A program made the position numbers and the translations under genes. Below are positions 1 to 6,275 of a stretch of DNA of 6,686 nucleotides, in pieces. Numbering within the stretch: the stretch's first letter is position 1; each line of letters opens with the position of its first letter. The notes below the pieces were generated by a model that did not search any database, was not told the DNA's origin, and saw nothing but the letters and a program-made list of their open reading frames with translations. The stretch is from Planctomycetota bacterium. GTDB taxonomy: Bacteria > Planctomycetota > Planctomycetia > Pirellulales > Lacipirellulaceae. Location: positions 1 to 6,686 of the forward strand of contig JAADIN010000027.1 in NCBI GenBank assembly GCA_013151315.1, read 5' to 3'.

Positions 1-6
1 TGGCTA

Positions 7-35
7 TCTCTTTCTTTTTCTCCTTCTCTTTTTTT
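7..35 (+). other. Pure pyrimidine tract in the dnaE leader
   Basis: Twenty-nine consecutive C/T bases ending in seven T. They are followed by a short GC hairpin at 40-52 (GCGGC, loop CCT, GCCGC). The T-run precedes the hairpin, so this is not an intrinsic terminator for the + strand. On the - strand the hairpin is followed by an A-rich tract, so it is not a terminator there either. Its role is unknown. It could be part of the upstream gene's 3' region or of the dnaE promoter region. No convincing -35/-10 pair was found in 1-125. Confidence 0.5.
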
Positions 36-111
36 GGTTGCGGCCCTGCCGCGCTGGGGGCTCTGCGGCTACACTAATAAGGGAATTTTCTAGTACGATC
101 GCCCTGTTGTC

Positions 112-119
112 GGGAGGGA
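112..119 (+). promoter_or_regulatory. Ribosome binding site of dnaE
   Basis: GGGAGGGA lies six bases upstream of the TTG at 126. This purine-rich, Shine-Dalgarno-like match supports the TTG as the true start. It is stronger than the sites in front of the decarboxylase and VanZ-like genes in this window. Confidence 0.65.
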
Positions 120-125
120 ACCGCC

Positions 126-3100
126 TTGTCTTCGCCCTTTGTTCATCTGCATTGCCACAGCCATTTTAGTTTGCTCGATGGGGCCAGCCCCATTAAGAAA
201 CTCGTCAGCCGGGCCAAAGAACTCGGCATGAACGCCTTGGCGCTCACCGACCATGGCAACCTATACGGCGCGTTGCAATTCTACGAAGCTTGCAAAGAAG
301 CCGAGATCAATCCCGTACTTGGCTACGAAGCCTACGTCGCCCCGGGAAGTCGTTTTAATCGAGGCGGCGCGCTCAGCAGCCGAGAGGCAGCCTACCACCT
401 TACGCTGCTGGCCCAAAATCGAACCGGCTTTCAAAACCTCATCAAAATGGCCAGCTGCGCCTTCTTGGAAGGGTTTTATCACAAGCCGCGCATCGACCGC
501 GAATTGCTCGCCGCACACTCCGAGGGAATCATTTGCCTCAGCGGTTGTGTCTCGGGCGAATTTAGCCGCACGCTGCTCAACGGCAGCGGCCCGGCGACCG
601 AAGAGCAAATCGCCCAGGCGATCGAAATTACCGGCTGGTTTCACAACCTCTTTGGCGACCGCTACTATCTCGAAATTCAAGACAACGGCCTCGATATCCA
701 GAAGCAGGCACTCGAGGCCGCCGTCGAGGTGGCCACTCGAGTCGGCCTGCCGCTGGTCGCCACCTCTGACGCCCATTACGTCAATCAATCGGATGCCGAA
801 GCGCAGGATGTACTGCTTTGCATTAACACCGGGAAATTCCGGACCGACACGAACCGAATGAAAATGGAGGGCGATCAATTCTTCCTCCGTAGTCCCGAGC
901 AGATGTACGACGCGATGAAGGGTCAAGAGGAAGCCGTGCGCCGTTCACAGGAGATTGCCGATCGGGTCGACATCGATCTCGACCTGGGCAAGCGACACTT
1001 CCCCACCTTCCAGCCGCCAGAAAATAAAGGGTCGGAAGACTACCTACGCGAGCTTTGCCTCGCAGGGCTCAAAGATCGCTATGCCGACGAAGCCGATCGC
1101 TGGGAAGACGAAGATCTGTCCCGCGAGGTCCACGCCCGGCTCGACCGCGAGCTGGGTGTCATCAACAAGCTCGGCTTCTGCGACTATTTTCTTATCGTCT
1201 GGGACTTTGTCCTCTTTGCCGTCAACGAAAATATCCCTTGCACGGCCCGCGGCTCGGGCGTCGGTTCGCTAGTCTGTTTCGCCCTAAAAATGAGCCACGT
1301 CTGCCCGCTCCGGTACGACTTGCTTTTCGAGCGATTTCTGGACGAGAGCCGTCTGGAAGCGCCAGATATCGATATCGACTTCTGCCGAAATCGTCGCGGC
1401 GAAGTCATCCAGTACGTCAAAGACAAATACGGCGAAGCCAACGTCGCGCAAATTGGCACCTTCGGCACGCTGGCCGCGAGGGCCGCGATTCGCGATGTCG
1501 GCCGAACGCTCGGGCTGCCCCTTTTCCGCGTCGATCAAGTCGTCGCCATGGTACCCGACCAGCTGGGGATCACTTTGGGATCGGCCTTGGAGCAAAGCGA
1601 CGAACTGAAAAAAACCTACGACGGCGACCCCGAGATTCACGAGCTGCTCGACTTGGCCCAAAAAATCGAAGGCCTTGCTCGCAACGTCGGCACCCACGCC
1701 GCCGCAGTCGTGATTGCAGAAAAGCCGCTCGATCAGTACGTTCCCCTGCAGCATGTCAAAGGTAAATCCGAAGTCATCACCCAATGGGCCATGGGAGATG
1801 TCGAACGGGCCGGCCTGCTGAAGATGGATTTTCTCGGGCTCCGCAATCTCACCATTCTGGCGCGGAGCATCGAGCTGATTGAAGAGTCGCGCGGCGAAAA
1901 ACTCGACCCCTACAAATTTCCTTTGGACGACAAGGAAACCTTTGCCCTTCTTTGTCGGGGCGAGACGAAAGGCATTTTTCAATTGGAAAGTGGCGGCATT
2001 CGCGACTTGCTCCAACGAATGAAGCCCGATAGTTTTCAGGACATCATTGCGACCAACGCCCTTTACCGGCCGGGCCCGCTCGAAGGGGGCATGGTCGACG
2101 ACTACATCGAAGTCAAGCATGGGCGAAAGGAAGCCGTGCATCCGCACCCCGTGCTCGAAGACGTGCTCGCAGAAACCCATGGCGTCATGGTCTACCAAGA
2201 GCAAGTCATGCGGATTCTGAATCGCCTCGGCGGCATTCGCCTTTCCGACGCATACACGTGCATCAAAGCGATTAGCAAAAAAAAGCTACCGATGATCGCC
2301 CGCTTCAAGGAGCAGTTCATCGACGGCTCTAAAGAAAAAGGGCTCAGTGAAAAGAAAGCCGTGGAGCTGTTCGGCATGATCGAAAAATTCGCCGGTTACG
2401 GTTTTAATAAAAGCCATTCGACCGCCTACGCCTTGATTGCCTACATGACGGCCTACTTGAAGGCACATTACACGTGTGAGTTCATGGCCGCCCTTCTTTC
2501 GTGCGATATTTCGAGTCGAAATTTCAAGAGCAAGGATGCGTTAGTCGAGCACTTGGAAGACTGCACGCGAATGGAACTTGAGGTCGTGCCGCCAAACGTT
2601 AACGCCTCCAATTCAGATTTCGCGGTGGCCGACGGAAAAATCTTTTTTGGCCTCAGCGCAATAAAATCTTGCGGCAGCGGAGCAGCCGAAGGAATCGCTG
2701 CCGAACGCAACCGAAACGGAAATTTCAAAAGCCTCTTTGATTTTTGCGAGCGGATCGACTCGCAAATTTGCAACCGAGCGGCAATCGAAGCACTCATCAA
2801 GGCGGGTGCTTTTGATACCCTGGGTGGCCATCGAGCGCAGTTCATGGCCGTGCTTGACCGAGCCCTCCAGTCGGGAGCCGCTTCAGCCAAAGACCGCCGG
2901 AGTGGCCAAAAGGGACTCTTTGAAGACGAAGTCGAGGAGGAGACCGCCACCCTCGACCTGCCCAATGTGCCTCCGCTGGAGGAAAAAGAAGTGCTCAAGC
3001 TCGAGCGAGAGGTGCTCGGCTATTACCTCACCAGCCATCCGCTCGCAGAATTTGAAACCACGTTGCGCACCTACTGTACGCACACAAGCCAGTCGATGGC

Positions 3101-3698
3101 CAAATTAAAACACCGCGACGAAGTGGTACTCGGAGGCATGTTGTCGGCGATCAAAATGTCGCACACAAAAAACCCACGCGCCGGCACGGTTAACACCAAA
3201 TACGCAATGTGGGACCTCGAAGACCTCGATGGAATCATGCGCTGCATCCTTTGGCCCGAGCAATTCGCCGAGTACGGCCACCTCGTCCAATCGGAAGCGA
3301 TCCTCGGCGTGGTCGGCAAAGTCGATCGTCGACCTGGCGCCGAAGAGGTCAATCTCATCGTCGACAAGCTCATGCCGATGGAAGAATTGGCAAAACAGTT
3401 CAGCAGCGGCATGGTGATCCGAGTCCAAGAAGACAAGCATGGCGAGCGAGCCCTTCAGCAACTTCGAGAGATCGTGCGAGGCTACCCCGGCAGAAAGCGA
3501 CTCCGACTCCGACTCGATTTAGCCTCGGGAGCCCAAGTGTGGGTCGAAAGCGCCAAGGGGGGCGTCGAGCCCAACAACGAGCTCAACGAGCGAATCGACC
3601 AGCTTTTGGGCGAGGGAAACCGGCTAATCGAGCGAGCGACCCCGCGACCGTCGGAGCAACCCAAAAGAGACTATGGACGTGCAAGGGCGTCACAGTAA
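126..3698 (+). CDS. dnaE: DNA polymerase III subunit alpha (DnaE-type replicative polymerase)
   Basis: Catalytic subunit of the replicative DNA polymerase III holoenzyme; it adds dNTPs at the replication fork. The 1190 aa are close to the family's usual size (E. coli about 1160). Domains in order: PHP, about residues 5-280, with HLHCH (7-11), TDHGN (41-45), SGC (139-141) and SDAH (214-217); polymerase palm with ARGSGVGSL (374-382), PDIDIDF (413-419) and KMDFLGL, giving the expected catalytic Asp residues D416, D418 and D568; fingers with FNKSH (760-764); a likely beta-clamp motif QKGLF (928-932); an OB-fold region around 1000-1080; and a charged C-terminal tail. The TTG start is chosen because GGGAGGGA ends seven bases before it and the protein begins right at the PHP motif as in relatives. 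No internal stop or frameshift. Not co-transcribed with an obvious partner: the next gene has its own promoter. Identity is very secure; the exact start is slightly less so. Confidence 0.98.
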   Translation: MSSPFVHLHCHSHFSLLDGASPIKKLVSRAKELGMNALALTDHGNLYGALQFYEACKEAEINPVLGYEAYVAPGSRFNRGGALSSREAAYHLTLLAQNRTGFQNLIKMASCAFLEGFYHKPRIDRELLAAHSEGIICLSGCVSGEFSRTLLNGSGPATEEQIAQAIEITGWFHNLFGDRYYLEIQDNGLDIQKQALEAAVEVATRVGLPLVATSDAHYVNQSDAEAQDVLLCINTGKFRTDTNRMKMEGDQFFLRSPEQMYDAMKGQEEAVRRSQEIADRVDIDLDLGKRHFPTFQPPENKGSEDYLRELCLAGLKDRYADEADRWEDEDLSREVHARLDRELGVINKLGFCDYFLIVWDFVLFAVNENIPCTARGSGVGSLVCFALKMSHVCPLRYDLLFERFLDESRLEAPDIDIDFCRNRRGEVIQYVKDKYGEANVAQIGTFGTLAARAAIRDVGRTLGLPLFRVDQVVAMVPDQLGITLGSALEQSDELKKTYDGDPEIHELLDLAQKIEGLARNVGTHAAAVVIAEKPLDQYVPLQHVKGKSEVITQWAMGDVERAGLLKMDFLGLRNLTILARSIELIEESRGEKLDPYKFPLDDKETFALLCRGETKGIFQLESGGIRDLLQRMKPDSFQDIIATNALYRPGPLEGGMVDDYIEVKHGRKEAVHPHPVLEDVLAETHGVMVYQEQVMRILNRLGGIRLSDAYTCIKAISKKKLPMIARFKEQFIDGSKEKGLSEKKAVELFGMIEKFAGYGFNKSHSTAYALIAYMTAYLKAHYTCEFMAALLSCDISSRNFKSKDALVEHLEDCTRMELEVVPPNVNASNSDFAVADGKIFFGLSAIKSCGSGAAEGIAAERNRNGNFKSLFDFCERIDSQICNRAAIEALIKAGAFDTLGGHRAQFMAVLDRALQSGAASAKDRRSGQKGLFEDEVEEETATLDLPNVPPLEEKEVLKLEREVLGYYLTSHPLAEFETTLRTYCTHTSQSMAKLKHRDEVVLGGMLSAIKMSHTKNPRAGTVNTKYAMWDLEDLDGIMRCILWPEQFAEYGHLVQSEAILGVVGKVDRRPGAEEVNLIVDKLMPMEELAKQFSSGMVIRVQEDKHGERALQQLREIVRGYPGRKRLRLRLDLASGAQVWVESAKGGVEPNNELNERIDQLLGEGNRLIERATPRPSEQPKRDYGRARASQ

Positions 3699-3705
3699 GG
3701 ATTAA

Positions 3706-3733
3706 TTGAGCTGAAACCAAAACAGAGTATAAT
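3706..3733 (+). promoter_or_regulatory. Predicted sigma70-type promoter of the DUF4160/DUF2442 pair
   Basis: TTGAGC (3706-3711) and a perfect TATAAT (3728-3733) are separated by 16 bp. Transcription would begin near 3740, leaving a very short 5' leader before the GTG at 3753. The 9-bp word TAATTGAGC occurs twice, at 3703-3711 and 3730-3738. One copy overlaps the -35 and the other the -10, so the two could be a pair of operator half-sites. The promoter call is sequence-based; autoregulation is inference. Confidence 0.5.
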
Positions 3734-3752
3734 TGAGCGAGGAAGAAAAACG

Positions 3753-3944
3753 GTGCCTACGATTCTTACGGAGGATGGCTTTCGATTATACTTCTTTGCT
3801 AACGAGGGGATGGAACCGAAGCATGTGCATGTACAGTATGGAGGAGTCACTGCAAAGTTTTGGATTGAGCCGGTGATTTTATCCAAGAACAAAGGGATGA
3901 ATGCTTCAGAACTAAAACGTGCGGCCAAAATCGTTTCGAAGTAA
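3753..3944 (+). CDS. DUF4160 domain protein, C-terminally truncated by a frameshift
   Basis: A 63-aa protein that I recognise as a member of the DUF4160 family. Family marks: the start MPTIL, the aromatic LYFFANEG (12-19), EPKHVHVQ (21-28), and KFWIEPV (35-41), followed by a helix with ELKRAAKIV. Function is unproven; the family often sits beside DUF2442, as here, and such pairs have been suggested to act like toxin-antitoxin modules. The GTG start has a GAGGAAG site (3739-3745) at good spacing. Members usually run to about 80 residues and end in a helix with an E-x-W-x-E motif. Here TAA follows KIVSK, and the missing end (LIAEKWDEFH) is readable in the +1 frame at 3949-3978. Restoring two bases at the stop would give about 81 aa. 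The gene may therefore be a recent pseudogene, a recoded gene, or a sequencing or assembly error. AT-richer than dnaE. Family call is firm; integrity is not. Confidence 0.8.
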   Translation: MPTILTEDGFRLYFFANEGMEPKHVHVQYGGVTAKFWIEPVILSKNKGMNASELKRAAKIVSK

Positions 3945-3996
3945 AAAATTAATCGCGGAGAAATGGGATGAATTCCACTCAAAAAAGAAGCCCTGA
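3943..3996 (+). pseudogene. Out-of-frame C-terminal remnant of the DUF4160 gene
   Basis: In the +1 frame relative to the gene starting at 3753, this stretch reads KKLIAEKWDEFHSKKKP and ends at TGA 3994-3996. The AEKWDEFH part resembles the conserved end of DUF4160 proteins. It overlaps the first 29 bases of the DUF2442 gene, an arrangement typical of translationally coupled pairs. This is the evidence that the upstream ORF was once, or still is, longer. Confidence 0.6.
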
Positions 3997-4240
3997 ATGC
4001 CTGGATCTCGACTTCTCGGCCACGCAAGTTCATTTCACGGACGACTCGATCTGTCTCGTACTATCGGACGGTAGGGAAGTAAAAACGCCTCTCGAGTTTT
4101 ACCCTCGACTGAAAAATGCCACCAAGGCAGAACGAGAGAATTTCCAACTCATTGGCCTGGGAAGTGGCATCCACTGGCCTGATCTCGATGAAGATCTTTC
4201 CGTAGAGGGAATCGTTCTTGGCCGAAAAAGCGTGGGCTAG
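3968..4240 (+). CDS. DUF2442 domain protein
   Basis: A complete 90-aa protein of the DUF2442 family. The ATG follows a GGAG site (3957-3960) by seven bases. Family marks: QVHFTDDSICLVLSDGREV (20-38), PLEFYPRL (41-48), the AT..ER stretch (51-56), and the signature LIGLGSGIHWPDLDEDLSVEG (61-81). No signal peptide or membrane segment, so it is cytoplasmic. Biochemical function is not established for the family. Its position directly behind DUF4160, with the start inside that gene's original 3' end, suggests the two are co-translated and act together, by analogy with toxin-antitoxin pairs in which one member holds the other in check; which would be toxin and which antitoxin cannot be told from sequence. 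Its reading frame is intact although its partner's is broken. Confidence 0.88.
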   Translation: MNSTQKRSPECLDLDFSATQVHFTDDSICLVLSDGREVKTPLEFYPRLKNATKAERENFQLIGLGSGIHWPDLDEDLSVEGIVLGRKSVG

Positions 4241-4265
4241 AGAATGTCGCAGTTGTGTCAACAAG

Positions 4266-4292
4266 AGCCGCGATCTGACAGATCGCCGGAGT
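4266..4292. repeat. Palindromic 27-bp repeat, copy 1 (possible bidirectional terminator)
   Basis: Exact 27-bp match to 5621-5647. The core at 4270-4286 is an interrupted palindrome, GCGATCTG-A-CAGATCGC. As RNA it can fold into a 7-bp stem with a GAC loop. It starts 26 bases after the DUF2442 stop and is followed by a C-run, not a T-run. It could be a terminator or mRNA-end stabiliser, or a dispersed REP-like intergenic element. Confidence 0.75.
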
Positions 4293-4438
4293 GAACCCCC
4301 TCTTCGATTCGAGGTGGCCAAGAATTTGACTGGAACATCATCGCCAAAACCACGATAATCGCACTCGCTGTTTCCAGTAGCTCAGTTAACCACAACGAAT
4401 CGATTGCCTCATAACTCCCATTTTGTCCTCCAATACGA

Positions 4439-4519
4439 GTGTTCGCGATTTACTGCCAAAATTATTGCAACTAAAATGAAAAACGGCTGGGAATTACAGC
4501 GTTTGCGATTCGCGAACAC
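4439..4519. repeat. Widely spaced 10-bp inverted repeat
   Basis: GTGTTCGCGA at 4439-4448 is the exact reverse complement of TCGCGAACAC at 4510-4519, with 61 bases between the arms. It could be paired operator half-sites or the outer stem of a structured leader. Function unknown; chance cannot be excluded for arms this short. Confidence 0.4.
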
Positions 4520-4533
4520 AGCCATTTCTGGCA

Positions 4534-4560
4534 ATTTGTCAACTAAAGGCCCTGACAAAT
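4534..4560. repeat. Inverted repeat upstream of the decarboxylase gene
   Basis: ATTTGTCA (4534-4541) and TGACAAAT (4553-4560) are exact inverted 8-bp arms around an 11-base loop. The element ends 47 bases before the decarboxylase start. No T-run follows, so it is not a classic terminator. It may be an operator or an mRNA leader hairpin. Inference only. Confidence 0.4.
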
Positions 4561-4607
4561 ACCACGCAGCTCAAATCCATCTTCACGTAAAAGACCCATA
4601 GGCACTC

Positions 4608-5582
4608 ATGTCGCAAATCAAGCGTATTCTCGTCACCGGCGGAGCAGGATTTCTTGGCTCCCACCTGTGTGACCGTCTGGTCGAACAAAAGCATGATGTC
4701 ATCTGCCTGGACAATTTTTTTACCAGCCAGAAGACCAATGTGCAGCATCTGCTTTCCAAGCCCAACTTCGAGCTGATCCGACACGACATCACGCAGCCCA
4801 TTTTCCTGGAGGTCGACGAAGTTTACAACTTGGCCTGCCCGGCGGCTCCTGGGCATTACCAATACAATCCGATCAAAACCATGAAAACGTCGGTCCTCGG
4901 AGCCATCCATGTCTTGGGACTCGCCAAGCGATGCAAGGCAAAGGTATTGCAGGCCTCAACGAGTGAAGTCTACGGCGACCCCGAAGTGCATCCGCAGCCG
5001 GAAAGCTACCGCGGGTCGGTCAATCCGATTGGCCCTCGGGCTTGCTACGACGAAGGAAAACGGGCTGCGGAAACGCTATTTTTCGATTACCACCGACAGA
5101 ACCAAGTCGACGTACGCATCGTGCGAATTTTCAATACCTACGGCCCGCGAATGCACCCTTACGATGGGCGCGTCGTCTCAAATTTCATTCGACAAGCGTT
5201 GCATGACGAAGACATCACGATCTTTGGCGATGGAGCACAAACGCGTTCATTCTGCTACCGCGACGATCTTGTCGAAGGCATCATACGCATGATGGAGGGC
5301 CCCTCAAATTTCATCGGGCCGGTGAATCTTGGAAATCCCGGGGAATTTACCATTCGTGAATTGGCCCAGATGGTGATCGAAATCACCGGAGCAAAATCCA
5401 AACTCGTTGAAAAGCCACTGCCTGTGGACGACCCGACACGCCGGTGCCCCGACATTACGCTTGCCAAAGAAAAACTCCAATGGGAGCCTCGCATTGCACT
5501 GCGCGAGGGACTCACCGAAACGATCAACTGGTTCCGTTCGATCCGTATGGAAGACTACCGCGCTCCCACACCCTGTTATTAA
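4608..5582 (+). CDS. uxs: UDP-glucuronate decarboxylase (UDP-xylose synthase)
   Basis: NAD-dependent short-chain dehydrogenase/reductase of the extended type that turns UDP-glucuronate into UDP-xylose, a precursor for surface or secreted polysaccharides; cytoplasmic. The 324 aa are complete and normal in length. Seen in the sequence: NAD-binding GGAGFLG (11-17); D35 at the end of the second strand for the cofactor ribose; NLACPAAPGHYQYNP (74-88), characteristic of this subfamily; catalytic TSE (118-120); and Y147 with K151 (YDEGK). NTYGPRMHPYDGRVV (176-190), FGDGAQTRSFCYRDD (206-220) and the RRCPDI segment follow, with R279 aligned to the decarboxylation Arg of ArnA. This set separates it from epimerases and dTDP-glucose dehydratases. 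The ATG has only a weak AGG before it. No glycosyltransferase neighbours are present, so the pathway use is not shown by context. A 27-bp repeat lies on each side of this gene. Confidence 0.94.
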   Translation: MSQIKRILVTGGAGFLGSHLCDRLVEQKHDVICLDNFFTSQKTNVQHLLSKPNFELIRHDITQPIFLEVDEVYNLACPAAPGHYQYNPIKTMKTSVLGAIHVLGLAKRCKAKVLQASTSEVYGDPEVHPQPESYRGSVNPIGPRACYDEGKRAAETLFFDYHRQNQVDVRIVRIFNTYGPRMHPYDGRVVSNFIRQALHDEDITIFGDGAQTRSFCYRDDLVEGIIRMMEGPSNFIGPVNLGNPGEFTIRELAQMVIEITGAKSKLVEKPLPVDDPTRRCPDITLAKEKLQWEPRIALREGLTETINWFRSIRMEDYRAPTPCY

Positions 5583-5620
5583 TGCCTCGTCATTGAAATA
5601 GCTACGATCTGAATTGAGAT

Positions 5621-5647
5621 AGCCGCGATCTGACAGATCGCCGGAGT
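5621..5647. repeat. Palindromic 27-bp repeat, copy 2 (possible bidirectional terminator)
   Basis: Exact copy of 4266-4292, with the palindromic core at 5625-5641, starting 39 bases after the decarboxylase stop. A degenerate partial copy (ATAGCTACGATCTGA, 5598-5612) lies 21 bp upstream and matches 13 of 15 bases. A run of nine C follows (5648-5656). It sits between convergent genes, where a two-way terminator would be useful. This role is inferred. Confidence 0.75.
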
Positions 5648-5660
5648 CCCCCCCCCATTT

Positions 5661-5696
5661 AGATCCAGCGATAGAGTCAGATCCAGCGATAGAACA
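5661..5696. repeat. 18-bp tandem duplication at the 3' end of the VanZ-like gene
   Basis: AGATCCAGCGATAGA occurs at 5661-5675 and again at 5679-5693, a period of 18 bp. On the - strand the inner copy encodes the last residues FYRWI and the TGA stop. The outer copy, in the same frame, would read LYRWI and then TAA. It is a whole number of codons, so the duplication moved or doubled the gene's end without changing the protein before the first stop. Confidence 0.8.
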
Positions 5697-6081
5697 ATGG
5701 GCGTGCCAAGCGAAAGAGGGTCAGACCGACGACGATTCCCAGAATATCCGCAAGCCAATCCATTCCATCACACACCCGACCCACAGGGATTTGGGTGATC
5801 TCATCCAACGCACCATAGATCGTTCCGAATAGCCAAACAAGAAAGTAGTGTGCCGGACGAAGGAGGCCCGTCGAGAGTTCCCAGCTGGCCAAAAACGAGA
5901 CCGTGAGCAGTACATAAGCAAAGAAATGCAGGGTCTTGTCGGAAGTACCCAAGTCGTACGGCACGTTGCCAGGGTAATGGGTCCCGACGAACGTCAGTAA
6001 GAATATCAGCCCCGTCCCGTACCGCGCCAGAAGGGCGGCCTGTCGAAGTCGTTGGGGTTTGGCTACTAGGGATTCTTGCAT
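5677..6081 (-). CDS. VanZ-like integral membrane protein
   Basis: A 134-aa protein when started at the ATG at 6079-6081. It has four hydrophobic segments at about residues 21-36, 50-67, 78-98 and 108-125, so it lies in the cytoplasmic membrane. VanZ-family marks: SDKTLHFFAY (47-56), YGALDE (89-94) with Q97, and DWLADILG (108-115). VanZ itself gives low-level teicoplanin resistance, but most chromosomal relatives have no known job, so resistance should not be assumed. The frame stays open to a TTG at 6180, which would add 33 residues. I prefer the ATG because the extension is polar, unlike the family, and neither start has a clear Shine-Dalgarno site. Convergent with the decarboxylase gene and divergent from tadA, so it is probably transcribed alone. 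Its 3' end carries an 18-bp tandem duplication. Confidence 0.82.
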   Translation of the reverse strand: MQESLVAKPQRLRQAALLARYGTGLIFLLTFVGTHYPGNVPYDLGTSDKTLHFFAYVLLTVSFLASWELSTGLLRPAHYFLVWLFGTIYGALDEITQIPVGRVCDGMDWLADILGIVVGLTLFRLARPLFYRWI

Positions 6082-6275
6082 CAGTGGGACTCGAAGGAGA
6101 TAATCAGAAGCGTGGTAGATGTACGTGTGGGAAGGGCCGTCGGTTCGCCGAAATAGGTAGGGCAGGGGAAGGGTCGCCAACCACCCAGTTTACAATAGAT
6201 TCTTGCGATTGGCGCGAGGATTATGAGACTTGTTTCAGAATGGCCGACAAATTTTTCGCCACCCCTCGGGGGGTA

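Larger units (their letters stand above)
4241..4607. other. 367-bp spacer between the DUF2442 gene and the decarboxylase gene
   Basis: I see no convincing gene here. An open frame from a TTG at 4404 to 4601 has no ribosome binding site and no recognisable family. The spacer holds a palindromic repeat copy (4266-4292) just after the DUF2442 stop, a widely spaced 10-bp inverted repeat (4439-4448 and 4510-4519), and an 8-bp hairpin (4534-4560) about 50 bases before the next start. A TTGACT (4326-4331) and a GATAAT (4354-4359) are present but 22 bp apart, so they make only a weak promoter candidate. The spacer is AT-richer than the flanking housekeeping genes. Confidence 0.6.

Noticed and set aside
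40..52. GC hairpin near the window start as an intrinsic terminator
   Set aside because: The T-run lies before, not after, the hairpin on the + strand, and the - strand has an A-run after it.
261..926. 221-codon open frame antisense to dnaE
   Set aside because: It lies wholly inside the secure dnaE gene; long antisense frames are a side effect of GC-biased codon use.
1284..2204. 306-codon open frame antisense to the dnaE polymerase core
   Set aside because: A shadow of dnaE with no recognisable domain, covering the most conserved part of dnaE.
3498..3515. Three perfect CGACTC hexamers inside dnaE
   Set aside because: They encode the alternating RLRLRL stretch in the C-terminal region, so codon reuse explains them without a separate function.
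4061..4321. 86-codon antisense frame over the DUF2442 gene
   Set aside because: The sense strand encodes a clear DUF2442 signature; the antisense product has no recognisable features.
4404..4601. 65-codon open frame starting with TTG just before the decarboxylase gene
   Set aside because: No ribosome binding site, no recognisable family, and two inverted repeats inside it. A frame this short is expected by chance in AT-richer DNA.
6082..6180. N-terminal extension of the VanZ-like protein to a TTG start
   Set aside because: The added 33 residues are polar and unlike the family, and no Shine-Dalgarno site precedes the TTG. Kept only as a lower-probability alternative.
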